This document shows, piece by piece, positions 10,681-21,827 of a DNA stretch of 24,771 nt. The stretch spans positions 1-24,771 of the forward strand of contig JAGEMR010000235.1 of the NCBI GenBank assembly GCA_021030915.1, given 5' to 3'. Under the pieces are notes generated by a model. It ran no database searches. It saw only the letters and a program-made list of their open reading frames with translations, and was not told where the DNA came from. Both the position numbers and the translations under genes were made by a program. Each line of letters begins with the position of its first letter. Position 1 is the first letter of the stretch. The stretch comes from Astrothelium macrocarpum (lineage: Eukaryota > Ascomycota > Dothideomycetes > Trypetheliales > Trypetheliaceae).

Positions 10681-12661
10681 CACATTTGGGACTGTAAATA
10701 TCAGAAGATTGAGCTTGTTTCGTAATGAGATTCAAGTGTTTAATGATTCAATTCATACTGCAGGATAGCGCAGCTAATTACATGGGAACCACACGGTGTT
10801 TTCACATTCAATTGATATGAAAATATGATTAGCGTGCTGGATTTGCGAAGTGATCTACAGACCTATAGATGCTGCGGAGTTGCTTGGCAGCCTCAGGCTG
10901 TGTGCCGCACCTTTCGGTGACTCTGTACGTGTTTGCCTTTGTGCAGATGGGAATCGGCTGAGCTGATTCAGATCACGGCGGGAGGGTTGCCGTGATTGAT
11001 ACCTCAGCTGCCAATGATTACAATGATCTTCGCGCTCTAATTGAGGTGCTTATACGCTAGTTGTAGCACGCTCAATGCAGCGCTCAGCTTGACCACATTG
11101 CTTTTGCCATGCATGCCGTGTGGGGGTTTGCTCTGGAACCGGTGCAGGGTACACGTCATTCATGCAAGCCCAAGGCTATAGATTGGATTATTTTTTAGCT
11201 AGTACATTTGTGACAGAGTGCCACGAAAAAGAACTTGGCCAACTTTGTGGACAAAAGTTACCTGTTGGAAATGATAGAGAAGTCTTTGGACGGGCCAATT
11301 CGATCTTTCACTGTATTTTATTTACATTTCGTCTTGCGAGAGCCATACCCGATATGAGAAAGGCAAGCAACGGCAGTGAAGTCGTCATGGAGGGGCCCCC
11401 AAATAAGCAGGCACGAAAGTGCCAGAAACGGCAAAGAGCACCATGGAGGTCATCACCTCGATGCATTGCCGTGCCTTTCTCAGCTGTCGTGGCGACCTCA
11501 ATAGCCGAGTCAGCCTTTCTACTCCCATGACGAAAAGCAGAACTCTCAAGTCAGACTTGTACTGGCTTGCGCATGATTGTGTTGTGGGATCGAGGGAAGC
11601 AACGAATTGCAGGCTGGTATGTAGTGTAGCAATGACGAATCGCATCCTACTCTATTATATGGTTGAACTAAACCAAGGGAGCCTCGTATGGATTTTTGGC
11701 TTTGAATGTACAGTAGTCTCATAGTTTGAGTTGTTTCTATTCAACATGCCGAGACTCATTCTTTGACGAAATAGGGCTTACATGAAGCATGGGAGCCAGC
11801 GCATAAGTGGACTCTGGTGGAGGGACAGGGCCATCGGAATTTATGACAGCTTAATAACCATATAGCTCTTTGGAAGGAGCTGGGATTCTTCTTTTTACTA
11901 CACTTCTATCGGTGTTTTGCAGGTCTTGGGCTAGCGAAGGACTTTTATAGGTATCAATCTTGCCAACAGTCCTAACTCACTTTGCTTAGCGCACTTGTAA
12001 TACTGGTCTGCCGTTATTTTGTATTGATACAAATGTTGATAGCTCTGATATTATAGTACCTGCAAAATGATGTCGATCCCTCTGCATCTCCTCTGCTCTA
12101 TTGTAGAATGAACTCATGGCAAGCACATCGGAATCATAAAAGATACGTGTCCAGGAGCAAGAGTAGGAAAGTTTGAGACCAAGGATACTCAAATGGTGCT
12201 GTAAATGAAATTGGTGGACATTATGTAAAGCGGTCACCCATACATGGAAAGGAAAGCCGTCTTATTGTCAGCATTCGAGTTTCAGGAGTCAGAAAATCTC
12301 ATCAATCACAGAGAATTAGTCCAAATGTCAGAATATATATGGCTCAAGGAAAGCGTATAACTGCCAAATTTTGAACAAATGGATGAGTTGTGGATATAAA
12401 GCCTAAGCCACCTGCCCATATGCATTACCTGTGAATGAAAAGCGATAATGGCTAGGGAAGATCATCGATGTTGGCCGTAGTGGAGGTATATCCGGGCACT
12501 TGCTCTATCATGGATAGGTAAATTCTTCATGTGAGATGCCGAGGAGTACACACCATGTTACTTGACATCATAGATAGAGTCAAGAATTGATTCAATGCTT
12601 GCTGCCCGTAAAGGGTCCTGAAATCTTGGAAAGTCAAGCTCCATTTGTATATCTGGACCGC
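10681..12661. other. Gene-poor region with one weak candidate secreted peptide
   Basis: About 2 kb between the kinase start and the DUF1349 stop. The longest open frames are 11120-11530 (plus, beginning at GTG) and 11986-12237 (minus, beginning at GTG with no upstream ATG). They have no recognisable domains. A signal-peptide-like minus frame at 11388 is described separately. No repeat or RNA gene was recognised. Confidence 0.4.
11050..11388 (-). CDS. Candidate small secreted peptide, 2 exons, 62 aa (weak)
   Basis: An ATG at 11388 opens a convincing secretion signal (MTTSLPLLAFLISGMALA), followed by RRN. The direct frame stops after 26 residues. A GTAAAT donor at 11325 joined to a CTATAG acceptor ending at 11176 removes a 150-nt intron in phase. 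It gives a 62-residue product ending QCGQAERCIERATTSV, with stop TAA at 11052-11050. The mature part would be about 44 residues with three Cys. The signal peptide is seen directly; the splice model is inference. The intron is longer than most here and the odd Cys number is unusual for a secreted peptide. A chance hydrophobic frame is the main alternative. Confidence 0.2.
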
Positions 12662-13389
12662 TTACGCTGTAGTAATCTTAAAGTCCTCAAATCTCACGCT
12701 TAACTCACCGCCGCCTTCAATGGTTTCAATTCCTTTTGGCATTGCGACATAGACACCAACTTGAATGACTTTGTCATTCTCCTCGCCGTCGAAGGCCCAA
12801 GTAACTTCTCTTAATGGCAGTTTTTCTTCACCGTCCATGGCATATATCCGCAGTTTGCTGTCTTCGCGAATCGCTTCAATCGTTATTGTCTTACGACTCC
12901 ACGGCAGTAGACTCCAGTCTGACCATGGTGCTGATGCTACAACGGAGGCAAATATCTTGTTGTCCTCGAATTCTATGCCAGTCTTGATCCATTTTGGAGG
13001 ATTGCCTGATGAACTAGTAGGTTCCTCGGTGGGATAAAAAAGAACAAGACCTCCTTGTGCATACTGAGATTTCCAGTCTGCCGAGACTTTGGCTGAAACT
13101 AAATTGAATAATTTGCTGAAAATATCAGCACACCATTGATGCATGCAAAAGCAAGCGTGGTCATTTTCGGCGTTGACGGATATAACATTGCCATTCGTGC
13201 GATTAACTTTACATACAGTTTTATGCCTGTTGCAAGTATAACACCGGTAAAGTCATCATGCCCGCCTGCTATGACAGGTGTTCGCCATATGTCCGTCCCA
13301 GCTTTTGCAGTGAGTGTGAATGGTCCGGAAAATGGATCTGATTGTGGAGAGGAATCTGTCGTTGAGTTGTTGAAGAATTTGAAATGCAT
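12662..13389 (-). CDS. DUF1349 (concanavalin A-like fold) protein, 2 exons, 208 aa
   Basis: Member of the DUF1349 family (PF07081), small beta-jelly-roll proteins of unknown biochemical role common in fungi. Exons are 13389-13217 and 13115-12662. The 101-nt intron (13216-13116) has a GTATGT donor and TTTTCAG acceptor in phase, giving ATGIKLKLFNLVSAKV across the junction. Typical features appear in order: start MHFKFFNNS, FTLTAKAGTDIWRTP, SADWKSQYAQGGLVLFYP, WIKTGIEFEDNKIF, SDWSLLPW, and the terminal GGELSVRFEDFKI. Length matches the usual 190-220. The ATG at 13389 is preferred because it matches the family start; upstream codons lack Met. No signal peptide, so probably cytosolic. It is divergent from the RRM gene, with 741 bases between. 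Confidence 0.85.
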
Positions 13390-14130
13390 TCTTGCTTCAC
13401 CAAAGCACACTACGATTTGAGTAGTTTACTTAATTCCTAGACAGATTTCTGGCAAGAAATATTGTCGAGTAGTGGGAATCAATATGCAGTGGTGGAATTT
13501 GTTCGTTGATTGACTCGGCCGGAAGTCGGGTCAGATCGCCGATCTCTGAATGTCTTGGTCTGGAATGTCGTGTCCAGTTTTTCCTTGTTGCAACGAATCC
13601 AGACATCTGAATATGAACGCAGCTCATGATTTTGCACCGTTCTTGGAGTCCACGAGTTCTAAGGTGTTCTTATCAATAGTTGCTCTTGCCAATTTGGTAA
13701 GGAGCATCTTGGCTCCAATGTGCTTGAAATGGAGATGGCCGAGTTTAAACAGAAAAATGCCGAACTCAGAAGCCCTCATTTTAACATGGCAAGCTGAGTT
13801 TTTCTATCGGAGATTTCAGATCGATTCTCCTCCTTGAAAGGTGATGAGCAGTCGGTATTGTTCCTTGTGAAGAAGATCATTCCTCAATCACTCTTGCGCG
13901 TTTATGCGTTGAGTTGATGCGGTAAGGTAACGCATGCAGAGATTTCCGTTTGCACTTGAAATTGCGAATGCAAACGAGCTCACCGCATGCAGAATATTTC
14001 CAGCAGAGTGAAGAAATACCAGATGGGTGCTCACTTGGATTCTGATTTTTGTCTTGTAGATGCATAGTAATTTGGGACTTGCCGGAGAAAATCCTGTCTT
14101 CCTCTGTTCGAGCAAAAGGGAATCCCTCCA
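13390..14130. promoter_or_regulatory. Shared upstream region of the DUF1349 and RRM genes, with unassigned small frames
   Basis: A 741-base divergent intergenic region that should hold both promoters. No clear TATA box was picked out. A 51-codon ATG frame on the minus strand (13779-13624, containing KMLLTKLARATIDKN) looks faintly coding but stops and matches no known domain. Frames at 13550-13837 (plus) and 13877-14137 (minus) look like chance. Confidence 0.35.
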
Positions 14131-15212
14131 ATGGCACTCAATCGAGGTATGCAGTCAAGCAACTGGCGCGTTAAAGACGAGCATCCGTATTGCCAGCAGG
14201 CAATTAGTCCCGTCCACAGTGCAATGCCGATTCAACCAAGCAACTACATACCGAAACATCCCTTTCGGAAATCCCCCACCAGACGAGGTCGTTTACCAGT
14301 GCGAGAGCCTGCTGAGGCCAACAAAATCTATATGGGTAGCCTTCCTTATTTTGCCAAGAAATCCGACATTGAATCATTCTTTTGTGACAATGGGTTCACT
14401 GTGTATGTTCAATATTTGCAAACAAATTCTTCGAGTTGTATACTAACTGAATGCAGGGATAAGATTGACATTTCGATCGATCCTTTTACTGCACGCAATC
14501 CATCCTATTGCTTTGTATTTTTCCAAGACGAGACCGTGGCTCAGAGAGCAATTAATGAGTTAGGCGGGAAGGAATTTCTGGGACGAAAAATTAAGATTGG
14601 GCCGTGCTATAAGAAGATTGATGACGGAGATCATACGGCATCTTTGGCAACAACGCAAAAGCGGTGGTACGAATCAAACATGGTGGATTTTGACGAGGAG
14701 AAACGTTCAAAAGAGAGTATACCAGATACGGAATTGGCGCGATTTATGGGACCCGTTCAAGAAGGCCGTCGAATCAAAATCTGTGGACTTCCTCGACCGC
14801 AGAGCCAACACGATAGCGATCTGGCGATCCAAGGGCTTCTCGAAGGGTTTGAAGTGTAAGTCGATGGTGAATGCCATTGCTCCATGGTCAATTTCCGCGT
14901 CTAATGTTTTGACTTGACAGGGAGTCAATTAGCAAAGTAATGCCTCTTCACCCGTGGGCCAAGCGTGATAGCGGAAATGTCTATTATGCATGGGTGGATC
15001 TTCGACGAACAGAGGATGTCACTTGTGCAGTTGCTCATCTAAATGGACTTGAAGTTTACAATGGCAAGCTACGTGTCAGCAAAGCTACTACCGTGTCGGC
15101 AAAGATTCGTGAACGCCAGGAATACGCTTCAAAATTTCCAGTACCTGAACGAAATAAGACATCAAGCCACTGGACCAATCAAAATAGACTGTCAAATTAT
15201 AGTTCCGCTTGA
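14131..15212 (+). CDS. RNA-binding protein with two RRM domains, 3 exons, 320 aa
   Basis: Exons are 14131-14402, 14457-14855 and 14921-15212. Intron 1 (54 nt) has a GTATGT donor, a perfect TACTAAC branch site at 14441-14447 and a GCAG acceptor. Intron 2 (65 nt) has GTAAGT and GACAG. Both restore a Val codon (GT/G), and both fall at equivalent positions of the two RRMs, after GF[TE]V. RRM1 spans about 64-143 with RNP2 KIYMGSLPY and RNP1-like SYCFVFF. RRM2 spans about 195-275 with RIKICGLP and VYYAWVDL. The N-terminal 60 residues are basic and Pro-rich; the C-terminus is short and Asn/Ser-rich. The role is presumably RNA processing or mRNA binding; no named orthologue is recognised. The matching intron positions suggest domain duplication. 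Confidence 0.88.
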
Positions 15213-16317
15213 TGACCCTGGGAAACAGCTCTTGGGCGGTTTGGATCTCGGTGTCAGGCTTTGGGCTATTTTCAGAAGTGTCGAATCTTTGGCGATCAGA
15301 TGCCCTACTCTGCTATTGCCACTATCCCCCGAAGTAATGGAGCATTTCTTTGATTGACCAGTTGGCTGATTGTCGTCGGGAATCACGTGTCAAATGTAAA
15401 ACATTTAGGTTAATGAACGGGAATATCGGTACACTGCTAGCGACTTTTTGCTGTTGAAAGAGAATGCAGCTCGGTTATTTAAGCCAATGCCGATGTAACC
15501 ATGATGTAAATATTCTGCTAGAGCACTAAGGAGTACTGAGGCTAAAGCTTTGGACCTGACCTTACGTTCTGCGATGTGCTAATATTTTGCTCGTGGTAGG
15601 TGGAGAATTTCGTCTATGAGTTGTTAATCTGAACCCGTTGCTGTACCTCCTATATCATAGACCGCACGGCCGTATCCTTGGTCCACAATCTGATTGTGGT
15701 GTCCTTGAAGCTACAGCGGGCCGTCTTAGATTATTGCGAGCTGCGATTTGTAAAGTTAGCAACTCCAAGATCTAAGCGGTTCATGGAAAACCGATATTGT
15801 CTCTTAAGAGGATATCGTTCTTGTGGTCATAAAGGACGGTAGCGATCTCGCTGCCCTACCAATTTGCTGTGATTTACAATCACGTTGTCACTGTGGAAAG
15901 GCACCGGGTATAGTGCCAATATTGAGTTTGAATAAGCCTTGTGGACCAGATAGAATACTTATGAATCACCTTAAGAGGATATCGTGAGTGTTGCTGTAAG
16001 CTGTACTGCGCAAAGCGCATTGATTCCCCTGGCATACGAGCATAGATTAGCTTTATCAAACTAAGCAGTGATCTCCATTGTTATTGCATAGCCGTAATCT
16101 CAGCGTCCACTCTCAAAAGTTTGTAATTGGTCGATCGGAGCGATGACTAGCATGCCTTTATCGAGGAAAGCCATTAATTGTATTAGCAATTACTTGCAGA
16201 TGAATGATGATCTAAGAATACAGAAGTATTTACAAAGGCCCTTGATTTTCCGTTGTTGGACTCACAGTCGCACTATTTCACGTTGTGACTCTGTCCGTCT
16301 CCTGCTTCGACGCATTC
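15213..16317. other. Intergenic region holding a small repeat insertion
   Basis: About 1.1 kb between the stop of the RRM gene and the stop of the efflux transporter. No gene was recognised. It contains a near-perfect 17-base palindrome (CCACAATC-T-GATTGTGG, 15683-15699) and the repeat copy described at 15819-15969. Confidence 0.5.
15803..15985. repeat. Dispersed repeat copy A with flanking 16-bp direct repeats
   Basis: A 151-base core (15819-15969) is bounded on both sides by the identical 16-mer CTTAAGAGGATATCGT (15803-15818 and 15970-15985). The core resembles 21661-21806 over its whole length and 22441-22498 over its last part. Exact flanking repeats look like a target-site duplication of the length made by target-primed retrotransposition (SINE/LINE type). 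No poly-A tail or clear RNA polymerase III boxes were identified, so the class is open. Confidence 0.6.
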
Positions 16318-18254
16318 TCATACCCCGACTTCAGCCTCCGACCCTCTTGACTTGTCCACATCATTTTCAGCAGTATCGGTCTTCTCTACCTTGATACTTT
16401 TCCACTCTACAGCTAAGGCACCGATGATTGTGCAAGTACTGAGTATAGAGACCATAAGAAATACCCTTGTCAGAGCATGATTGTACACGGCAATGAAAGT
16501 GCCAAGCTCGTTTGGTGGAATTATTTTTCGAAGAGCAGTCGCACCAGTATTGATGATGGTCTCGGTGTTGAGGTTAGCGACTGCAGAGAGGCCGTGGTCT
16601 AGCTCTCTGGAGAAGATACTCTGACCGATTGAGACGAAGATGGAGCCGCCAAGCTGCTGCATGAAGAACATTAAAGCCATACCGAGAGGGACATCGGCAC
16701 GAGGTAAGACGTTCTGAGGGCCCAAATTAGAGGTCTGGAAGCCAGAACCGATACCGAGTCCATAGATGATCTGGTAGCCAATCCAGCGATTAGCCCCGGG
16801 ATTTGGAGCAAGGGTCGAGAGCATGCCACTTCCAACGGCACAGAGGACTGGAGAAAGCAGCATGGCAGGGACGTAGTATCCGAGTTTCTGAGTGAATATA
16901 GCGACCCCAATCCCAAAGACAACAAATGAGATTAATAGGGGAATAGTGCGGATACCGGCTTCCATTGCGGATTGATTCTGTACTGCTTGAAACCAGATAG
17001 CCAAGTAGTACACAGCGGCCATCATCCCTCCCGAGAGAAGGAACATGAATAGCATACAGCCGCAGACAGTTCGGTTTAGAATAACACGAGTGGGCATCAT
17101 GGCAGTTTCCGGTGTCAAAGCCTCAATGACAAGAAACATGATAAGAGAAATGGCAAAGGTGACAAGAAGACCAATCATCTTGGCCGCCGACCATGGGTAT
17201 GTGGTACCGCCCCACTGGAGAGCCAAGATAAGGCACACCATAGATGGGACAAAGAGGCAAAGCCCAAGAGGGTCGAGTTGCTTTATTTGGTCAACAATCG
17301 AGAGTTTTTTGCGCGGTTGCGACTCTATATGGAGAAATAAAAGGATAGTCGCGATAGTAAAGCCGCCGAATGGTAGATTGATATAGAAGCACCATCTCCA
17401 CGTTAAATTGCTACTGGCAGTCAGCATGAATGACGTCGAAGACACTTGAAGCTATGGCAAGAAACGAAATGGGGCGCAAGTCATATGATTCGCCATGCGC
17501 AGATTAGAAAGATTGTCGAAAATGATGACTGGTATAAGTTTTGCGGATATCTCTTGAATGACGGTCCAATGTTCTCAATTTCATGAGCCAGTGTGCAGGT
17601 GTTGACTTGTATATGGGTACTGGAAAAAGATCTTGTTGCAAAGCTTTATAGAGACGAAACATCAGCTTACCTTTTGTCAGTGAACGTGCCGCCGATTAAA
17701 GGCCCGAGAATCGACGAGACTCCGAAAGTCATGCCAAACAAAGAAGTGAACACTGGCCTTTTGCGGAGAGGTACGAGCGGGATGATGATCATGATGCCTC
17801 CACAGAAGACGCCAGCCGCTCCTATACCAGCGATGGCTCGTCCAACAATGAAGGCGACAGAACTGGGAGCCCCGCCACATAGGGCGGAACCGGCCTCGAA
17901 AACCACGATAGCGAGTAGGAAGACGACCTTTGTTGGGTACAACTGATAGATACGACCAAAAAGTGGATTGGAAATGGCGCTGGTTAACATGTATCCACTG
18001 CCGTACCATCCAATATCCTTGATAGAGTGGAATTCGTTGGTAATGCTTGGGATAGCAGTGGCAATGATCATTCGGTCTAAAGCGACGAGAAAGACTGATA
18101 CGTAGACACCGATAATAGGAATCCAGAAATTGAGGGATGTGAGGTTGAAGTTTTTTTCCGTATCTGCATATTCGTCTTTTCGGTCCGGTACGGTGGAATG
18201 CTGGGGAGCTTTAAGTACTTCGTGCTTGGATGGCGCAGAATCTTGATGGGACAT
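16318..18254 (-). CDS. MFS efflux transporter, DHA2/14-TM drug:H+ antiporter type, 2 exons, 559 aa
   Basis: Plasma-membrane proton antiporter of the kind that exports drugs, mycotoxins or other secondary metabolites. Exons are 18254-17671 and 17413-16318. The intron (17670-17414) is 257 nt, unusually long for this window, with GTAAGC donor and TGCCAG acceptor. The junction gives TFTDKSSNLTWRWCFYIN, the standard family sequence after TM5-6. Landmarks are the loop LDRMIIATAIPSI (about 59-71), NPLFGRIYQLYP, antiporter motif C GVSSILGPLIGG (178-189), and INLPFGG. The N-terminal 40 residues and the C-terminal tail are hydrophilic. Length is normal for the 14-TM group. The gene is head-to-head with a Zn2Cys6 regulator, so it is probably controlled by it. 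Substrate unknown. Confidence 0.92.
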
Positions 18255-18607
18255 TGTATTAGATTGTACGATGAAAGTAACGATGTAATCCTTACTGAAG
18301 CATTGCTGGCGAGATTTATCTTTATAGCCATTTTTGGTTTTGGACGGCGGAGCATCCTACAGACCCGAGAAAGGAGGTTTGTGTGTTTTGTACTGTTCTC
18401 GGGCAGTAGAGAACCCCGAATCTAGCGGGTACGTAGAATTCGCTCTCAAGGCCTCTCTGCTCGGGCGCTTCAAAAGCCCGATGTTTTATTGGCTTTCCAG
18501 CGACTGGGCCGCGACTTTTAACAATCTATCTTCAACTTTAGTTGACCCATCGCTAATTGCAGTCTTCATCCTTGTGGCAGAACGCTCTTTTCCGTGCTAT
18601 TTTGACA
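18255..18607. promoter_or_regulatory. Bidirectional promoter between efflux pump and Zn2Cys6 regulator
   Basis: 353 bases separate the two start codons. Zn2Cys6 proteins bind CGG triplets, often paired, and several are present: GACGGCGG near 18343-18350; the perfect inverted repeat CCCGAGAA (18364-18371) / TTCTCGGG (18396-18403) with a 24-base spacer; and TCGGGC (18461-18466) / GCCCGA (18476-18481) with a 9-base spacer. The arrangement fits autoregulation plus co-control of the pump. The palindromes are seen in the sequence; their function is inferred. Confidence 0.55.
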
Positions 18608-21009
18608 ATGCCCGAGTCCCCTGGTATATCTTCCCCAGCTGCCTCATTGAATGTCCCTGAAAAGCAGCAACGCGTGCTTGCATGTGTGCTGTGCCAGCAG
18701 CGCAAGGTGAAGTGTAAGGATCCATCTTTGTATCGGAAAAGCCATTGCTAGGGTTTGACAATGGCACTTAGGTGACCGGAAGTTCCCTTGTGCCAACTGT
18801 GTTAAGGCCCAGGCCCAATGCGTCCCTGCCGCGCTTGCCCGACGCGAGCGGCGCCGTAGATTTCCCGAGCGAGAGCTATTGGAGCGTCTTCGTCACTACG
18901 AAAGCTTGCTTCGTCAGAACAGCATCACGTTCGAGCCCCTACATCCAGCTGCTCGACCGGAAGCATCGATCCAGGGGAAAAGTCGAGAATCCAAGCCTCT
19001 AGACGATTTCCGTCCCAAGGAACAGGAGCATGTTACTGTCGAACCTCTGACTATCAAGTCTTCTGACACAAGACACGACGCCAAGTTACGGTTCCTTCCA
19101 AAATCCACCGAGAATCGGATTGCTAACCTGTCTCTAGGAGCTATTGGCATGTCATCAAGCAAAGGGTGCGCCTAAGTTTTTGACCATGTCTGGGCTCTAC
19201 TGATAATGCATGACTAGTTCCTAGAGCTCAGCGACGATGATAGAGACGAGGAAAGCGACAACGATGAAGACGTGCATTCCTCGCATAACGACTTGTCTGA
19301 CGACGTTAAAAAGGTATGGGACAAGGTCTACGAGAGCAGCGACCACTTTCTATTTGGTTGTCGCCACACCAATGTCGATCTTTTTACCTTGCACCCAGAA
19401 CAAGTCCAGATCTTTAGGCTTTGGCAGATTTACCTGGACAATGTCAATCCTCTGCTCAAAGTTACCCACACACCCACTCTACAACCACGTGTGATTGAAG
19501 CCGCCAGCGATTTGGGGAATGTCAATCCTGCATTGGAAGCCCTCATGTTCGCCATATATTGCATCTCCGTTCTAAGTCTTTCCGAAGACCAATGCTGGGT
19601 CATGTTCAGGTCGCTGAAGGAAGACATTCTGACAAGCTATCAATTCGGGTGTCAGCAAGCTCTACTGAATTGCGAATTTTTACGGTCGGATGATTGTGAT
19701 TCCTTGACGGCATTGCATCTCTATCTGGTAAGACCCCTGACCTCTTGTCTCGGAGCTTTTGATCCAATCATTCCAGATCTCAATCCGACCCAAAACAGAC
19801 CCCCGATCTTTATCCTCGATGCTTGCCGTGGCTATCCGTATTGCACAACGCATAGGCATCCACAGTGAGGCAATAAATGCAAATCATACCGTCCTCGAGG
19901 CAGAAATGCGCCGAAGGCTGTGGTGGTCGCTAGTTTTGTTTGACAATCGTATTTGCGAAATGTCGGATCAAAAATCGACGATGTTGATTCCCACCTGGGA
20001 TTGCAGCAGACCGCTCAATATCAATGATTTTGATGTCCAACCCGAGATGAAAATCCCACCAACAGCCCACCAAAGACCAACCGAGGCAGTTTTTGCCATC
20101 GTGTGCAGTGAGATTGCCGATTTTGTCCGCCACAGTTCCTCTCATCTCGAATTTCGCAATCCATCTTTGAAGACAATTGCCCGGGATACCCAGCACGGCT
20201 GTGTTTCAGAAGATGCCAACCTGGCCATTTTAGAAGAAAGGATGGAAAACAAGTACCTCGACTTTTGTAATCCCGAGAATCCACTTCATTTTATGACGAT
20301 TTGGATGGCACGAGCCCATTTTGCGAAAATCCGCCTCCTGGAGCACTATTCAAGATGCTCAAGCGCATCCCAGCAACAGTCGGACATGCAGCACGGTGTT
20401 GCCATTTCTTATGCGATACGCATGCTCGAATGCGATACGAAACTCATGAACTCACCTCTTACCAAGGGATACCGTTGGCTTGTCCACCTCTACTTTCCAT
20501 TTCCGGCATATGTTCAACTTGCTCTGAATTTGAGAAAGCAACCCATTGAGAAGCATGCTGAAAGGGTCTGGGAGGTCATGAGTCAAAACTATGAGGTGCG
20601 TTTTACGAGTGGGATCCATGAAAACAATCCTTTTTTCAATATCTTCTCCAGAACTATTCTCCAAGCTTGGAAGACGTGTGAAGCAGCACGAAGAAGTCTG
20701 AACAAGCCTTTGGAGCAACCAAGAATTGTGTCAAACATTGAACAGAAGTTGTCACAAATAACACCATCTGCACAAGTTGGAAATCGTACCGAACATACTG
20801 CTGGCATCCTCGGCACGGGCGAGGGTGACTTGTCGATGCCTGTGTCGACAGAATTCGGTAGCCACACTTTGATTAACGACATGGAAGGCCAGGGTTTCAC
20901 AAGTTCGTCAATGGGCGCCTACCCTGATGTACTCTGGCAGGATGCAAAGGCCTCCGACGCTGACCATTTGGATTGGAGTATGATTGATTGGAATCTAATG
21001 CATACATAG
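18608..21009 (+). CDS. Zn(II)2Cys6 transcription factor with fungal-specific TF domain, 4 exons, 742 aa
   Basis: Nuclear DNA-binding regulator. Exons are 18608-18713, 18772-19165, 19232-19727 and 19777-21009. Introns (58, 66 and 49 nt) all keep phase. The first splits the zinc cluster. Joined, it reads CVLCQQRKVKC then DRKFPCANC, with Cys26, 29, 36, 42, 45 and 52 in exact C-x2-C-x6-C-x5-C-x2-C-x6-C spacing. A basic linker (ARRERRRRFPER) and a short coiled coil (about 68-84) follow. An acidic stretch lies at 168-180. The middle homology region runs from about 200, with FRLWQIYLDNVNPLLKVTHT, RIAQRIGIHSEA and EAEMRRRLWWSLVLFDNRIC, typical of PF04082. ATG at 18608 is the first Met in frame. The third exon could start elsewhere; the CAG at 19231 is the only acceptor found that keeps the frame. 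The protein appears intact. Confidence 0.9.
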
Positions 21010-21475
21010 CGCTGTTGTACTCCCGATGTCACTTTGGGCTAATTATTATGCAGTTGTAGAGTGTGTTCTACCTATCAACAGTATCCTAGTAATAGACATC
21101 TATCTAATGTTCCATTTCGTAAATCGATTCTATAAGTGAGCTACCTAGAGCGCCAGCAATTCTCTATACCAGTTGTATGGGTTAGTCCTCCTGGAATGAA
21201 GGCTACAAGGCGAAGTCGCTGAAGAGACTCTTTGTTGAAACACGAGCTTTCAGCAGTGCTACTTGGTTAAGTCCCTTTTTAACTTGGAGCGGGAGTCGCG
21301 CTTCTTTTTTTATTCTCAACTTGACCCGGGTAGTTGTTATGGAAAAGCCGTATAGACACCTACTTCAGTAATATCCGTGTTCACTGCCTGTGGTATTTCA
21401 TTGGGCTCTCCATCTCGTCAACTAGATATTGTAGATCGTGTTGGATCGCAAATTTCCTCTCCCGGTAGACCAGAT

Positions 21476-21542
21476 TTACCTCAATCTAGATTCCACATTT
21501 GTCTATCATAATCTTATGAATTTGAAGATTAGATTGAGGTAA
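21476..21542. repeat. Perfect 13-bp inverted repeat, 41-base spacer
   Basis: TTACCTCAATCTA at 21476-21488 is the exact reverse complement of TAGATTGAGGTAA at 21530-21542. It could be a transcription terminator-like hairpin, a protein-binding site or the collapsed ends of a small element. No target duplication flanks it. Confidence 0.6.
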
Positions 21543-21660
21543 CACGGATAGCAGATGAGAACTAAACTCGAAGAAGAAGCTATTGTACGAGAATTAAGCA
21601 GTAAGAGAGTTCGTTTGCATCCTGCTGAATTTGTTGAGACGTTGGGAACAAATCCGTAAC

Positions 21661-21806
21661 CCTGTGGTCATTAAGAATAGTAGCGAATTTACTGCCCTAT
21701 CAATATTCTGCGATTTACAGTCGCATGGTCGCACCAGAGAGGTACCCAATATATTGTCAATATTGACTTTCAACAAGCTTCGTAGACCGCAAAGAACTCT
21801 TATGAG
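21661..21806 (+). repeat. Dispersed repeat copy B
   Basis: Aligns with 15820-15966 with few gaps. Shared blocks include CTGTGGTCAT, GTAGCGA, CTGCCCTA, GATTTACA, CAATATTGA and CTTATGA. Many differences are C/T or G/A transitions. Both copies keep a 5-bp stem around a TTTACA(A/G) loop (TGCGA/TCGCA here, TGTGA/TCACG in copy A). No flanking direct repeats were found for this copy. Confidence 0.65.
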
Positions 21807-21820
21807 CAGCCGTATCCAGA

Positions 21821-21827
21821 TATAAAA
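21821..21827 (+). promoter_or_regulatory. Probable TATA box of the secreted protein gene
   Basis: TATAAAA lies 127 bases upstream of the ATG at 21954, a plausible distance for a fungal core promoter, just past the end of repeat copy B. It is followed by a pyrimidine-rich stretch before the ATG. Confidence 0.45.

Noticed and set aside
11120..11530. 136-codon plus-strand frame
   Set aside because: Begins at GTG, has no recognisable domain and has an erratic composition. Treated as chance.
11986..12237. 83-codon minus-strand frame
   Set aside because: No ATG at its start or upstream before a stop, and no recognisable domain.
15870..15900. tRNA-Val-like anticodon arm (loop TTTACAA) in repeat copy A
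   Set aside because: The 5-bp stem and loop resemble an anticodon arm, but no acceptor stem, D arm or T-arm/B-box could be placed. Not called as a tRNA.
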